A stretch of DNA of 64,000 bases, taken from assembly GCA_035276085.1 (NCBI GenBank), contig DATELY010000024.1, positions 54,595-118,594 of the forward strand. Direction: 5' to 3'. The DNA comes from DATELY01 sp035276085. GTDB taxonomy: Bacteria > Pseudomonadota > Gammaproteobacteria > Steroidobacterales > Steroidobacteraceae. Both the position numbers and the translations under genes were made by a program. Positions 7,793-16,984 of this stretch are shown here, piece after piece; position 1 is the first letter of the stretch, and each line of letters starts with the position of its first letter. The notes under the pieces are model-generated. The model searched no databases. It saw only the letters and a program-made list of their open reading frames with translations, and was not told the origin of the DNA.

Positions 7793-10333
7793 ATGGCCGA
7801 TGTGACGGTTACACAATTCGCCGAGGTACTGAAGGTGCCGGTCGAACGCCTGTTGAGCCAGCTGGATGAAGCTGGCATCAAAGTGGGCGGCGCCGATGCG
7901 ACCATCAGCGATGAGGCCAAGATGGAGCTCTTGACCTACCTGCGGCGCTCGCACGGCCGGGCCGAGGATGCGGCTGCTCCACGCAAGATCACGTTGAAGC
8001 GCAAGTCGCAGGGCGAGATCAAAGTGGCCTCTCCCCAGGGGCGCGCGCGCACCGTGAACGTCGAAGTGCGCGTGAAGAAGACTTATCTCAATCGCAGCGT
8101 GCTCGAAGAGCGCGCGCGCGCTCACCAGACGGAGAGCGACAAGAGCAAAAATGCGGAAGAGAATGCGCGCCTGGAACAGGAGCGCATGGAAGCGGAAGCA
8201 CGCGAAGCGGAATTTCGCGAGCGTGAGCGCATGGAAGAGGAAGCCCGCCGCCGCGCGGACGAGGAAGCCCGCCTGCGCGAAGAAGAGAATGCGCGGCGTG
8301 AGCGCGAGGCACGGGAGCGCATCGAAGCCGAGTTGCGTCAGCAGGAACTGGCAGCTGTCGCCGCTGCCGCGGCATCGGCACGAGCGAGTCGCGAGACCCG
8401 CGACGGTCGCACGGAGCCCGCCCAGCCCGGATCGAAGGCACGTACGGAACTGCACGTTTCCAACGAGGCCAGTGCTCGCTTCAAGAAGAAGAAGCAGCAT
8501 CAGCAAGCCAACAAATTGCGTCGTCCCGCGCAGATCAATGTCAGCCCGCAGCACGGCTTCGAGCGCCCTGCAGCGCCGGTCAAGCGCGAAGTGCCGATCA
8601 GCGAGACCATCACCGTCGGCGAGCTGGCGCAGCGCATGGCCGTGAAGGCGAACGAAGTCATCAAGGTCATGATGAACATGGGTGTGATGGCGACCATCAA
8701 CCAGCCCATCGATCAGGACACTGCCGTGCTCGTGGTCGAAGAGCTGGGTCATACGCCCGTACTCGTGCGCGAGAACGCGGTGGAAGACGAGTTGCAGATC
8801 AGCAGCGATGCAGCGCATGAGCTGTTGCCGCGCGCGCCTGTGGTTACGGTGATGGGCCACGTCGATCACGGTAAGACATCGCTGCTCGACTACATCCGTC
8901 GCGCCAAAGTAGCGGCGGGTGAGGCCGGCGGCATCACGCAGCACATCGGTGCGTATCACGTCGAGACGGCGAAAGGTGCCGTCACGTTCCTGGATACGCC
9001 GGGCCACGCCGCGTTTACCGCCATGCGCGCGCGCGGTGCGCAAGTGACGGACATCGTCATCCTCGTCGTGGCGGCCGACGATGGAGTCATGCCGCAGACG
9101 GCCGAAGCCGTGCAGCATGCCAAGGCAGCTGAAGTGCCCATCGTGGTTGCGGTCAACAAGATCGACAAAAGCGATGCGGATCCCGATCGCGTCAAGAACG
9201 AGCTCGCGAAGCTGAACGTGATTCCCGAGGATTGGGGCGGCGATACGTTGTTCGTGAACGTCTCTGCGCGTACCGGCGAGGGCATCGATCAGTTGCTCGA
9301 CGCCGTGCTGTTGCAGGCCGACGTGCTCGAGCTCAAGGCTCCGCGCGACGGCCTGGCTGCAGGCGTCGTGATCGAATCCAGCATGGAGAAGGGCCGCGGC
9401 GCGGTTGCGACCGTGCTGGTCAAGCGCGGTTTGCTGAAACCGGGCGATCCTGTGATCGCCGGGCAGGAGTTCGGCCGCGTCCGTGCGCTGTTCGATGAGA
9501 ACGGGCAGTCCGTGAGTGAAGCGGGTCCATCGACGCCGGTCGTCGTGCTCGGCTTGTCGGCCGCTCCGAATGCGGGCGACGACTTGCTGGTGGTCGAAAG
9601 CGAGCGCAAGGCGCGCGAAGTCGCGCTGTATCGTCAGGGCAAGTTGCGCGATACGAAGCTCGCGAAACAGGGTCCAGCCAAGTTCGAAGACATGATGACT
9701 CAGATGGGCGAGGGCAAGGCCGCCACCGTCCAGCTGGTGATCAAAGCGGACGTGCAGGGCAGTGCGGAGGCGTTGCGCGACGCGCTCAACAAGCTGTCCA
9801 CGGACGAGGTCTCGGTCAAGGTCGTTTCCAGCGGCGTCGGCGGCATCACCGAGTCCGATGTCACGCTGGCGGCGGCATCGCGCGCACGCATCATCGGCTT
9901 CAACGTACGTGCAGACAGTGCCGCGCGTACGGCCATGAAGGAAAGCGGCGTCGAGGTGCACTACTACAGCATCATCTATGAGGCCATCGATGACGTGAGG
10001 GCAGCGTTGTCGGGCATGTTGGCGCCCGAGATCAAGGAGCAGATCGTCGGTCTGGCACAGGTGCGCGAGGTGTTTCGTTCGAGCAAGTTCGGCACGGTCG
10101 CTGGCTGCATCGTGGTCGATGGTTACGTGCGTCGAAACAATCCGATTCGCGTCCTGCGCGACAACGTCGTGATCTTCGAAGGCGGTCTCGAATCGCTGCG
10201 TCGCTTCAAGGACGACGTCAATGAAGTGCGCTCCGGCACCGAATGCGGTATCGGCGTGAAGAACTACAACGACGTGCGCGTGGGCGATCAGATCGAGTGC
10301 TATTCGCGGGTCGAGGTTGCGAGGACGGTGTGA
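7793..10333 (+). CDS. infB: Translation initiation factor IF-2
   Basis: 846 residues. The N-terminal IF2_N helical domain (MADVTVTQFAEVLKVPVERLLSQL) is followed by a long Arg/Glu/Ala-rich charged segment (about residues 115-215) and a second IF2_N module (ISETITVGELAQRMAVKANEVIKVMM). The GTPase domain has G1 GHVDHGKTS (about residue 355), G3 DTPGHAAF and G4 NKID; domains II-IV follow to the C-terminus. IF-2 places initiator tRNA on the ribosome. The ATG at 7793 with GGAGGA six bases before it is chosen over a GTG at 7787 that overlaps the ribosome binding site. Confidence 0.97.
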   Translation: MADVTVTQFAEVLKVPVERLLSQLDEAGIKVGGADATISDEAKMELLTYLRRSHGRAEDAAAPRKITLKRKSQGEIKVASPQGRARTVNVEVRVKKTYLNRSVLEERARAHQTESDKSKNAEENARLEQERMEAEAREAEFRERERMEEEARRRADEEARLREEENARREREARERIEAELRQQELAAVAAAAASARASRETRDGRTEPAQPGSKARTELHVSNEASARFKKKKQHQQANKLRRPAQINVSPQHGFERPAAPVKREVPISETITVGELAQRMAVKANEVIKVMMNMGVMATINQPIDQDTAVLVVEELGHTPVLVRENAVEDELQISSDAAHELLPRAPVVTVMGHVDHGKTSLLDYIRRAKVAAGEAGGITQHIGAYHVETAKGAVTFLDTPGHAAFTAMRARGAQVTDIVILVVAADDGVMPQTAEAVQHAKAAEVPIVVAVNKIDKSDADPDRVKNELAKLNVIPEDWGGDTLFVNVSARTGEGIDQLLDAVLLQADVLELKAPRDGLAAGVVIESSMEKGRGAVATVLVKRGLLKPGDPVIAGQEFGRVRALFDENGQSVSEAGPSTPVVVLGLSAAPNAGDDLLVVESERKAREVALYRQGKLRDTKLAKQGPAKFEDMMTQMGEGKAATVQLVIKADVQGSAEALRDALNKLSTDEVSVKVVSSGVGGITESDVTLAAASRARIIGFNVRADSAARTAMKESGVEVHYYSIIYEAIDDVRAALSGMLAPEIKEQIVGLAQVREVFRSSKFGTVAGCIVVDGYVRRNNPIRVLRDNVVIFEGGLESLRRFKDDVNEVRSGTECGIGVKNYNDVRVGDQIECYSRVEVARTV

Positions 10334-10349
10334 CGATGGGTTACGGCCG

Positions 10350-10396
10350 ACGGGCTACGGCCAGCGGTGTCGTAGCTCCTTCTGGCCGTAGCCCGT
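10350..10396. repeat. Perfect 15-bp inverted repeat between infB and rbfA (family 3)
   Basis: Arms 10350-10364 and 10382-10396 (CGGGCTACGGCCAG and its complement at the core), 17-nt loop. The flanking words are related degenerate copies. There is no T-tract. The GGCCAG/CTGGCC loop-closing pairs recur at 55511-55549 and 56271-56328. Confidence 0.85.
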
Positions 10397-10417
10397 AGCC
10401 TGTTACCTGGTGCCCAT

Positions 10418-10825
10418 ATGTCTACCAAGTCCTACCCCCGCAGCCGCCGCATCGGCGATCAGATACAGCGCGCTCTGAGCGAGTTGCTCCGACGCGAGGT
10501 CAAGGACCCGCGTCTGGGGATGGTGACGCTGACCGAGGTGCGGGTATCGAAGGACCTTGCCTATGCGACCGTGTTCTATTCGGTTCTCGGTGCGGACGTT
10601 GCCACCACTACGCAAGAGATTCTCGATGGTGCAGCCGATTATTTGCGTGGGCCGCTCGGGCGTTCCCTCGGTTTGCGGCACAGTCCACAGCTTCGCTTTC
10701 GACGCGACGAGCTGATTGAGCAGGGCGCGCGCATGTCGGAGCTCATCAACAACGCGGTGGCTCAGGATCAGGCCCGGCGCGGTGATGGCGACGAGCCGGA
10801 TGGGTCGGACGATCAACAGAGCTGA
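10418..10825 (+). CDS. rbfA: Ribosome-binding factor A
   Basis: 135 residues. RRIGDQIQRALSELLRREVKDPRLGMVTLTEVRVSKDLAYATVFYSVLG is the KH-type RbfA fold with the conserved KDPR block; LRGPLGRSLGLRHSPQLRFRRDE follows. It binds the 30S subunit near the 5' end of 16S rRNA during cold-sensitive maturation. The acidic tail GDGDEPDGSDDQQS is variable. It lies downstream of the infB hairpin; truB begins 15 bp after its stop, so both probably share a transcript. Confidence 0.95.
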   Translation: MSTKSYPRSRRIGDQIQRALSELLRREVKDPRLGMVTLTEVRVSKDLAYATVFYSVLGADVATTTQEILDGAADYLRGPLGRSLGLRHSPQLRFRRDELIEQGARMSELINNAVAQDQARRGDGDEPDGSDDQQS

Positions 10826-10840
10826 TGGCTCGAGCGCGTC

Positions 10841-11764
10841 ATGACTGCATCCCGGCCGCGCCGGTTTCATCGCACCGTCGACGGTATCTTGCTGCTCGAT
10901 AAACCGCTGGGCTTGTCTTCCAACGAAGCCCTGCAGCGCGTTCGCGGACTGTACGGCGCTTTGAAAGCAGGGCACGGCGGCAGCCTCGATCCCCTGGCCT
11001 CCGGATTGCTGCCGGTGTGCTTCGGCCAGGCCACGAAGGTCTGCGGCAACCTGCTCGGGGCGACGAAGACGTATCACGTGACGTTGCGATTGGGCGAACG
11101 TACGGCATCCGGCGACCTGGAAACGCCCATTATCGAGCGCGCGCCCGTTCCGACTTTGAACCTGGCGCAGATCGAGGCCGTGCTCGGCCGCTTCGTGGGC
11201 GTATCGACGCAAGTGCCGCCCATGCATTCGGCAATCCGGGTCGATGGCAAACGGCTCTACGAGCTGGCACGGCGCGGCCAGTCGATAGAGCGGGAGGCGC
11301 GTCAGATCACGATCGCCGCCATGACGCTGGTGGCGTGGTCGGCACCGGACCTCGCCATCGAAGTCAGCTGCTCCAAGGGCACGTATATCCGCAGTCTGGC
11401 CCAGGACATTGCCGAGCGACTGGGAACGATCGCGCATGTGAAAGCCCTGCGGCGCACCGCCGTAACGCCGTTCCGTGCGGAGCACATGCGCACGCTCGAG
11501 GCGCTCGAGGCGGCGGGTCAGGAGCAGCGAGATGCCCTGCTGTTGCCAGTGGACACAGCCTTCGGTGAAGACCCGAAGATCACGCTCAGCCAGGCGCAGC
11601 TGGACCGGTTCATTCGTGGACAGGCACTTGCCGACCTCGTTTGCCCGGCTGCGGCACAGGTGTGCGTCTACGGGCCTGGCGGACAGTTCATCGGGCTTGC
11701 CGCCGGCATCGACGGGCGGCTGCACCCTTCACGGTTGTTCATTGACGTCACGGCCGTCGCCTGA
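10841..11764 (+). CDS. truB: tRNA pseudouridine(55) synthase
   Basis: 307 residues. GILLLDKPLGLSSNEALQRVR opens the fold; GHGGSLDPLASGLLPVCFGQATKV carries the catalytic Asp in the GTLDPLA-like motif (here GSLDPLA). Later blocks VPPMHSAIRVDGKRLYELAR and CSKGTYIRSLAQDIAERLG match the family, and the C-terminal PUA-like region closes the protein. It makes Psi55 in the T-loop of tRNAs. The Thr-to-Gly and Thr-to-Ser changes in the GHTGTLDP block are mild and leave the Asp in place. Confidence 0.95.
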   Translation: MTASRPRRFHRTVDGILLLDKPLGLSSNEALQRVRGLYGALKAGHGGSLDPLASGLLPVCFGQATKVCGNLLGATKTYHVTLRLGERTASGDLETPIIERAPVPTLNLAQIEAVLGRFVGVSTQVPPMHSAIRVDGKRLYELARRGQSIEREARQITIAAMTLVAWSAPDLAIEVSCSKGTYIRSLAQDIAERLGTIAHVKALRRTAVTPFRAEHMRTLEALEAAGQEQRDALLLPVDTAFGEDPKITLSQAQLDRFIRGQALADLVCPAAAQVCVYGPGGQFIGLAAGIDGRLHPSRLFIDVTAVA

Positions 11765-11829
11765 GCTCGAATGCCAGCGAAATCCGCACAACAGGGCGAC
11801 CGATTTCCCTGTCCGGCCAACCACTTCCC

Positions 11830-11859
11830 TTGAGATAGGCGCAGACGCACGAGTAGAAT
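11830..11859 (+). promoter_or_regulatory. Probable rpsO promoter
   Basis: TTGAGA (11830-11835), 18-bp spacer, TAGAAT (11854-11859), giving a leader of roughly 45 nt before the rpsO ATG. Confidence 0.6.
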
Positions 11860-11910
11860 GCGCGGCCTTCAAAAGGGCCCATCACTATTTTGGTTCGAGG
11901 ATCGCTCAAG

Positions 11911-12180
11911 ATGTCACTGTCGACCGAGCAGAAAAGTCAGATCGTTACCGAGTATCGCCGGGGAGCAGCGGACACCGGATCGCCTGAAGTTCAAGTTGCG
12001 TTGCTGTCGGCACGCATCAACGAGCTCGGCGAACACTTCACCACGCACAAGCGCGATCACGCCTCGCGTCGCGGGCTGCTGAAGATGGTCAATCAGCGCC
12101 GCAAGCTATTGGATTACCTGAAGAGCACCGCGCCGGAGCGCTATCAGGAGATCGTTTCCCGCCTCGGATTGCGTCGCTAA
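11911..12180 (+). CDS. rpsO: 30S ribosomal protein S15
   Basis: 89 residues, the standard length: MSLSTEQKSQIVTEYRRGAADTGSPEVQVALLSARINELGEHFTTHKRDHASRRGLLKMVNQRRKLLDYLK. The DTGSPEVQ and HxKDHxSRRGLL blocks bind the three-way junction of 16S rRNA. In E. coli S15 represses its own translation through a leader pseudoknot; the short leader here may do the same, but it was not folded. The ATG at 11911 is the conserved start, with GAGG ten bases upstream. It is followed by pnp, the usual partner. Confidence 0.97.
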   Translation: MSLSTEQKSQIVTEYRRGAADTGSPEVQVALLSARINELGEHFTTHKRDHASRRGLLKMVNQRRKLLDYLKSTAPERYQEIVSRLGLRR

Positions 12181-12247
12181 TCGCAGCTGGCATTCGCCGG
12201 CGCATAGCCCTTCCCCTCTTTATTCACCGCATCCGCCAGGGAGCTTT

Positions 12248-14329
12248 GTGAGCGTAGTCAAGAAATCGTTTCAGTATGGGCAGCACCAGGTCACGATCGA
12301 AACCGGGGAGCAAGCCCGCCAGGCGGATGGTTCCGTCGTCGTCACGATGGCCGATACCGTCGTGCTCGTTACCGCAGTGGCTCGCAAGGATGCCGATCCC
12401 GGGAAGGATTTCTTCCCGCTGACAGTCAACTACGTCGAGAAGACGTATGCCGCGGGCCGTATTCCCGGCGGCTTTTTCAAGCGCGAGGGCCGACCGTCCG
12501 AAAAGGAAACACTGACGTCCCGGCTCATCGATCGACCCATCCGGCCGTTGTTTCCCGAAGGCTTTTTCAACGAAGTTCAGGTCGTTGCGACGGTTCTCTC
12601 GCTGAATCCCGAGGTTGATTCCGATATTCCCGCCCTGCTGGGCGCCTCCGCCGCCCTGGCGCTGTCCGGTGTCCCCTTCCAGGGTCCGATCGGTGCCGCC
12701 AAAGTGGGCTACAAGGATGGCCAGTACATCCTCAACCCGACCAAGGGACAGCTGGCCGAATCCAAGCTCGACCTCGTCGTCGCCGGCACGGCGGAAGCCG
12801 TGCTGATGGTGGAGTCCGAAGCGGAGGTGTTGTCGGAGCAGGTCATGCTTGGCGCCGTCGTGTTCGGCCACGAACAGATGCAGATCGCCATTCGCGCGAT
12901 CAACGAGTTGAAGGCCGAAGCCGGCAAGCCCGCCTGGGATTGGAAGCCTGCTGCGGCGAATACCGAGCTGGAACGGGCGTTGGCCGCCGAGGCCGAAGCC
13001 GCGCTCCGCGATGGCTACAAGATCACCGAGAAGCTGGCGCGCCGTAACCGCATCGCCGAGATTCGTACGGCGGTGGTGGAAAAGTTGGGCGGTGGCGCGA
13101 CGCCGCGTTTCAAGGAAGACGATGTCGAGAAGGAATTCGCCAACCTCGAATACCGCATCGTGCGTGGTCGCATCATTGCCGGTGAACCGCGCATCGACGG
13201 CCGCGACACCAAGACCGTGCGTCCGATCTCCATCCGCACGGGCGTGTTGCCGCGTACTCACGGTTCGGCGTTGTTCACGCGCGGTGAAACGCAAGCGCTC
13301 GTCGTGACCACGCTGGGCACGGGACGCGATGCGCAGATCATCGACGCGCTCGGTGGCGAGCGCAAAGAGCCGTTCATGTTCCACTACAACTTCCCGCCGT
13401 TCAGCGTCGGCGAGACGGGCATGATGGGCTCGCCGAAGCGCCGCGAAATCGGCCACGGCAATCTCGCCCGGCGCGGCATTCAAGCCGTGATGCCGAACAT
13501 GGAAGGCTTTCCGTATGTGATTCGCGTCGTGTCCGAGATCCTGGAGTCGAACGGCTCGAGCTCCATGGCCAGCGTGTGCGGCAGCAGCCTCGCGTTGATG
13601 GATGCGGGCGTGCCGATCAAGGCAGCCGTCGCGGGTGTCGCGATGGGCCTCGTGAAAGAAGGCGATCGCTTCCAGGTGCTGACGGACATCCTCGGCGACG
13701 AAGATCACCTGGGCGACATGGATTTCAAAGTGGCGGGTTCGCGCGAAGGCGTGACCGCGCTGCAGATGGACATCAAGATCAACGGCATCACCAAAGAGAT
13801 CATGCAGGTTGCGCTGGATCAGGCGCGTGCAGGTCGTCTGCACATCCTCGGTGAAATGGACAAAGTGCTGTCCGCGCCGCGGGCCAAGATGTCCGAATGG
13901 GCGCCGTCGATCATCACCATCAAGATCGATCCGGAAAAAATCCGCGAAGTCATCGGCAAGGGTGGTGCGGTCATTCGCGCCATTACCGAAGAAACCGGCA
14001 CGACGATCGACATTGAGAACGACGGTACCGTCAAGATCGCATCGGTCGATGGCAATTCGGGTCGCGAAGCTCAACGCCGCATCGAGCTGATTACTGCCGA
14101 AGTGGAGGTGGGGCGCGTGTACGAAGGCAAAGTGGCGCGCCTGATGGACTTCGGTGCATTCGTCACGATCCTGCCCGGCAAGGACGGTCTCGTGCACATC
14201 TCGCAGATCTCCGATGAGCGTGTCGAGCGTGTCAGCGACAAGCTCAAGGAAGGCGACGTCGTGCGCGTGAAAGTGCTCGAAGTGGATCGGCAGGGCCGCG
14301 TACGGCTGAGCATGCGCAACGTCGACTGA
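12248..14329 (+). CDS. pnp: Polyribonucleotide nucleotidyltransferase (PNPase)
   Basis: 693 residues. Two RNase PH domains flank an alpha-helical linker: the first contains RIPGGFFKREGRPSEKETLTSRLIDRPIRPLFP, the second RTHGSALFTRGETQALV and SGTAMGL-like GVAMGLVKEGDRF with the DEDHLGDMDFKVAG metal site. The C-terminal KH domain (VIGKGGAVIRAITEETGTTI) and S1 domain (GRVYEGKVARLMDFGAFVTI) bind RNA. The enzyme phosphorolyses RNA 3' ends and is part of the degradosome. GTG start with GGGAG close by. A strong bidirectional terminator follows. Confidence 0.97.
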   Translation: MSVVKKSFQYGQHQVTIETGEQARQADGSVVVTMADTVVLVTAVARKDADPGKDFFPLTVNYVEKTYAAGRIPGGFFKREGRPSEKETLTSRLIDRPIRPLFPEGFFNEVQVVATVLSLNPEVDSDIPALLGASAALALSGVPFQGPIGAAKVGYKDGQYILNPTKGQLAESKLDLVVAGTAEAVLMVESEAEVLSEQVMLGAVVFGHEQMQIAIRAINELKAEAGKPAWDWKPAAANTELERALAAEAEAALRDGYKITEKLARRNRIAEIRTAVVEKLGGGATPRFKEDDVEKEFANLEYRIVRGRIIAGEPRIDGRDTKTVRPISIRTGVLPRTHGSALFTRGETQALVVTTLGTGRDAQIIDALGGERKEPFMFHYNFPPFSVGETGMMGSPKRREIGHGNLARRGIQAVMPNMEGFPYVIRVVSEILESNGSSSMASVCGSSLALMDAGVPIKAAVAGVAMGLVKEGDRFQVLTDILGDEDHLGDMDFKVAGSREGVTALQMDIKINGITKEIMQVALDQARAGRLHILGEMDKVLSAPRAKMSEWAPSIITIKIDPEKIREVIGKGGAVIRAITEETGTTIDIENDGTVKIASVDGNSGREAQRRIELITAEVEVGRVYEGKVARLMDFGAFVTILPGKDGLVHISQISDERVERVSDKLKEGDVVRVKVLEVDRQGRVRLSMRNVD

Positions 14330-14350
14330 CGCAACCCGTCACTCGCTCAA

Positions 14351-14385
14351 TGAAAAGCCCGCTTGAGCAGCGGGCTTTTTCATTT
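14351..14385. terminator. Bidirectional terminator between pnp and phaR
   Basis: AAAAGCCCGCT (14353-14363) pairs with AGCGGGCTTTT (14369-14379) with a T-run on one side and an A-run on the other, serving both convergent genes. Confidence 0.92.
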
Positions 14386-14392
14386 GTGCAGT

Positions 14393-14902
14393 TTACGGGT
14401 GAGTGACCGGCGGCTCATCTTCATCCGGGCCGTTGTCCGGCGGATCACGCGGTCGCGACGCAGGGGTGACGTTGGTCATCGCGCGAAAGATGTCGTCCTG
14501 GATTGCACGCCAGCGCTCCAGATTGCGCTGGGTAAGTGCCGCCATCGCCGAGATGGGATCGGCTCCGGCGCTATCGCGCATCTGGCTTTGCTGGTTCTGG
14601 AACATCTTCAGACTCTGTTCCAGATAAGCGCCAACGAAGCTCTGCATCGCACCCCCGTAAGAGCGGATGATCTGCGACAAGAAATCCTGGCTCATCAACG
14701 GTTCGCCGTTGTGCTCCTGTTCGGAGATCACCTGCAGCAGGATGGAGCGCGTGATGTCCTCCTGTGTCTTCTTGTCGATTACGAGGAAGTCGATCTTCTC
14801 CAGCACGAGTCGTCGCACATCCGCCAACGTGATGTAGCGACTTTCGACCGTGTCGTAGAGCCGACGGTTCGGATACTTCTTTATGACTCTCGGCTCGCTC
14901 AT
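14393..14902 (-). CDS. phaR: Polyhydroxyalkanoate synthesis repressor PhaR
   Basis: 169 residues. The DNA-binding PHB/PHA accumulation regulator domain is MSEPRVIKKYPNRRLYDTVESRYITLADVRRLVLE, followed by the second domain FLVIDKKTQEDITRSILLQVISEQEHNGEPLMSQDFLSQIIRSYGGAMQ. PhaR binds DNA and PHA granules and represses phasin genes. The ATG at 14902 with AGGAG is chosen; the open frame upstream to 14983 is not conserved-looking. No pha synthase genes lie in the window. The tail is acidic and Pro-rich. Confidence 0.92.
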   Translation of the reverse strand: MSEPRVIKKYPNRRLYDTVESRYITLADVRRLVLEKIDFLVIDKKTQEDITRSILLQVISEQEHNGEPLMSQDFLSQIIRSYGGAMQSFVGAYLEQSLKMFQNQQSQMRDSAGADPISAMAALTQRNLERWRAIQDDIFRAMTNVTPASRPRDPPDNGPDEDEPPVTHP

Positions 14903-15024
14903 GGATGCTCCTAAGTTTGGGGAGCCAATTGGCCGATTTGGATCGAAGCGTGTGGCAATACTAATCCATTCGCTGACGTGCACCCAAGCGGGGCGAGGGC
15001 AATTTCACCCGCACCGTTCGAGTT

Positions 15025-15966
15025 CTACGTGCTGACCACGACGCATCGTTTCCCCCTGAGTGGCTCCAAGCTCCAATGTGCGTGAGCCCAAGCCCAAACG
15101 TCTTTGATGTCGGCGCCGGGCAAATGGGCCGGCGGCGCCTGCTGTAATTGCGTGAGGGCTTGCCATAACACGGCGGGCCCACTGGCTGCATGCGCTGCCG
15201 GCGCAGCACTGGACTTCGAAAGTTTCCTACCGCCCGCGTCCATCATGAGCGGCAGGTGTGCATACAACATCGGTGTATACCGAAGCGCTCGTTGCAACAG
15301 CAACTGCCGGGCGGTGCTGGCAAGCAAATCGGCTCCACGAACGATGTGTGTGAAGCCGTGTTCGTGGTCGTCGACCACGCAGGCAAGCTGGTATGCAAAC
15401 AAGCCGTCCCGACGGCGTACGACGAAGTCGCCGGATTCCTGTTGGACGTCGTTGGTGCTGTGTCCTTGGAGGCCATCGTCGAACTCGACCGCGCCGTCCG
15501 GCACTCGAAAGCGCACCGCCGTGCCGCGCTCGGGAGCCAGAGGGCCGTTGCGGCAGAACCCCGGATAGCGCAATTCCTCGACATCCACGCCCGTATCGGG
15601 CTGGCTCTGGGTCAGTTGCTGCAATTCCCGGCGTGAACACGAACAAGGGAAAACGAGCCCATCGGCCTGCAATTGAGCCAGCGCAGCGGCATAACTCTCG
15701 TCGCGCTGGCTTTGATACCGGACGGGGCCGGTCCACTCGAAACCCAGTGCCTCGAGGGTGCGCAGGATGTCATCGGCGGCACCTGGAACCGTTCGCGCTC
15801 GATCCAGATCATCGATGCGGATGTGCCATTCGCCATCGGCACGCCGGGCCTCCAGATAACTGCCCACGGCGGTGGTTATCGAGCCGAAGTGGAGGGGACC
15901 GGTCGGGGAGGGCGCGAAACGCCCCCGGTAGCGAGTGGGTGATGGGATCTGTGCGCGGGATCCCAT
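15025..15966 (-). CDS. gluQ: Glutamyl-Q tRNA(Asp) synthetase
   Basis: 313 residues. YRGRFAPSPTGPLHFGSITTAVGSYLEAR carries the HIGH-like PLHFGS; the zinc site is PCSCSRREL with YPGFC; KLSKS is the class I loop. It resembles the catalytic half of glutamyl-tRNA synthetase but has no anticodon-binding domain, which defines GluQRS: it attaches glutamate to queuosine in tRNA-Asp. It sits directly downstream of dksA (43 bp), the standard gammaproteobacterial dksA-gluQ pair. Confidence 0.94.
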   Translation of the reverse strand: MGSRAQIPSPTRYRGRFAPSPTGPLHFGSITTAVGSYLEARRADGEWHIRIDDLDRARTVPGAADDILRTLEALGFEWTGPVRYQSQRDESYAAALAQLQADGLVFPCSCSRRELQQLTQSQPDTGVDVEELRYPGFCRNGPLAPERGTAVRFRVPDGAVEFDDGLQGHSTNDVQQESGDFVVRRRDGLFAYQLACVVDDHEHGFTHIVRGADLLASTARQLLLQRALRYTPMLYAHLPLMMDAGGRKLSKSSAAPAAHAASGPAVLWQALTQLQQAPPAHLPGADIKDVWAWAHAHWSLEPLRGKRCVVVST

Positions 15967-16009
15967 CGGCTCAACGCGGCTCGTGCGAGGACCTCACACC
16001 GGGGGGTGA

Positions 16010-16984
16010 TCAGCGGTAACGATCGTCGCGATCGCCGTACTGCTTTTCGCGACGCTCGCGGCGCTCCTGCGCTTCCACGCAGAGCGTTGCAACGGGTCGC
16101 GCTTCCAGCCGCTTGATGCCGATTTCCTCGCCGGTCTCGTTGCAGTATCCGTAGGTACCGTCGTCGATGCGTTTGAGCGCCTCGTCGATCTTGCGAATCA
16201 GCTTGCGCTCGCGATCGCGAGTGCGCAGCTCGAGGCTGAATTCGGATTCCTGGGTCGCCCGATCGTTCGGGTCGGGGAAATTGGCTGCCTCATCCTTCAT
16301 GTGCAGCACGGTGCGATCGACTTCCTGCATCAGATCCCGCTTCCAGGTATTGAGGATGTTGCGGAAGTGATCCAACTGCTCCTTGTTCATGTACTGCTCG
16401 CCGCGCTTCGGAATGTAGGGCTTTACATTCCGCGGTCCGGCTAACAGGTTCGTACTGGTGACGTCGCTGCCATCACCCTCTTCGGCGTCGCTGGCCGTAT
16501 CGTTCGCGTCTTCGCTGGCACGCCGTGGGGCAGCCGTCGCCTTTGCAGTGACGGGCGGGCGTTCCGAAGTCGCGGGCCTGACCGGCGCAGCCGCGGGTTT
16601 GGCACTCGCTTCGGGACTCTCCGTCGCAGTCTTGGCGGCGGGTTTGGTATTGGTCGGTTTTGGCACTAGGGATTCGTTCGCTGGAGCTGCAGCCCTGGGT
16701 GGAGCTGCAGCGGGTTTAACTGGGGCGGCGGGTTTGGCTTCGACCGGCTTCGCAGGATGCTTTGCTGCGGGCTGCGTCTTGGCCGGTGCGTGTGTCGGGG
16801 CAACGGCAGACGCGCGAGATTTAGCAGCGGCCGGTCCCGGTTTGCTAGCGGGAGACTTCGCACGCGTCGCGGGCGCAGCTTTTGCGCCCGCCTTCTTCAG
16901 CGGCACAGCCTTACGCGCGTGCTCCGCCTTCTTGGCAGGGACCTTCGCTTTCTTCGCCTTCACGGCCGGCTTTTTGGCAGCCAT
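16010..16984 (-). CDS. dksA: DksA-type RNA polymerase regulator with long histone-H1-like N-terminal tail
   Basis: 324 residues, about twice the usual 150. Residues 1-165 are Lys/Ala/Pro-rich (KKAKVPAKKA, AAKHPAKPVEAKP) like histone H1 or AlgP tails; 165-175 are acidic. From residue 195 the DksA core is intact: coiled-coil tip DPNDRATQESE with both acidic residues (D238, D241), then DDGTYGYCNETGEEIGIKRLEARPVATLC. The zinc finger keeps C281 and C302, but the partner cysteines are T284 and A305, as in Cys-poor DksA proteins. It acts with ppGpp in the polymerase secondary channel. The promoter lies directly upstream, divergent from smc. Confidence 0.9.
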   Translation of the reverse strand: MAAKKPAVKAKKAKVPAKKAEHARKAVPLKKAGAKAAPATRAKSPASKPGPAAAKSRASAVAPTHAPAKTQPAAKHPAKPVEAKPAAPVKPAAAPPRAAAPANESLVPKPTNTKPAAKTATESPEASAKPAAAPVRPATSERPPVTAKATAAPRRASEDANDTASDAEEGDGSDVTSTNLLAGPRNVKPYIPKRGEQYMNKEQLDHFRNILNTWKRDLMQEVDRTVLHMKDEAANFPDPNDRATQESEFSLELRTRDRERKLIRKIDEALKRIDDGTYGYCNETGEEIGIKRLEARPVATLCVEAQERRERREKQYGDRDDRYR

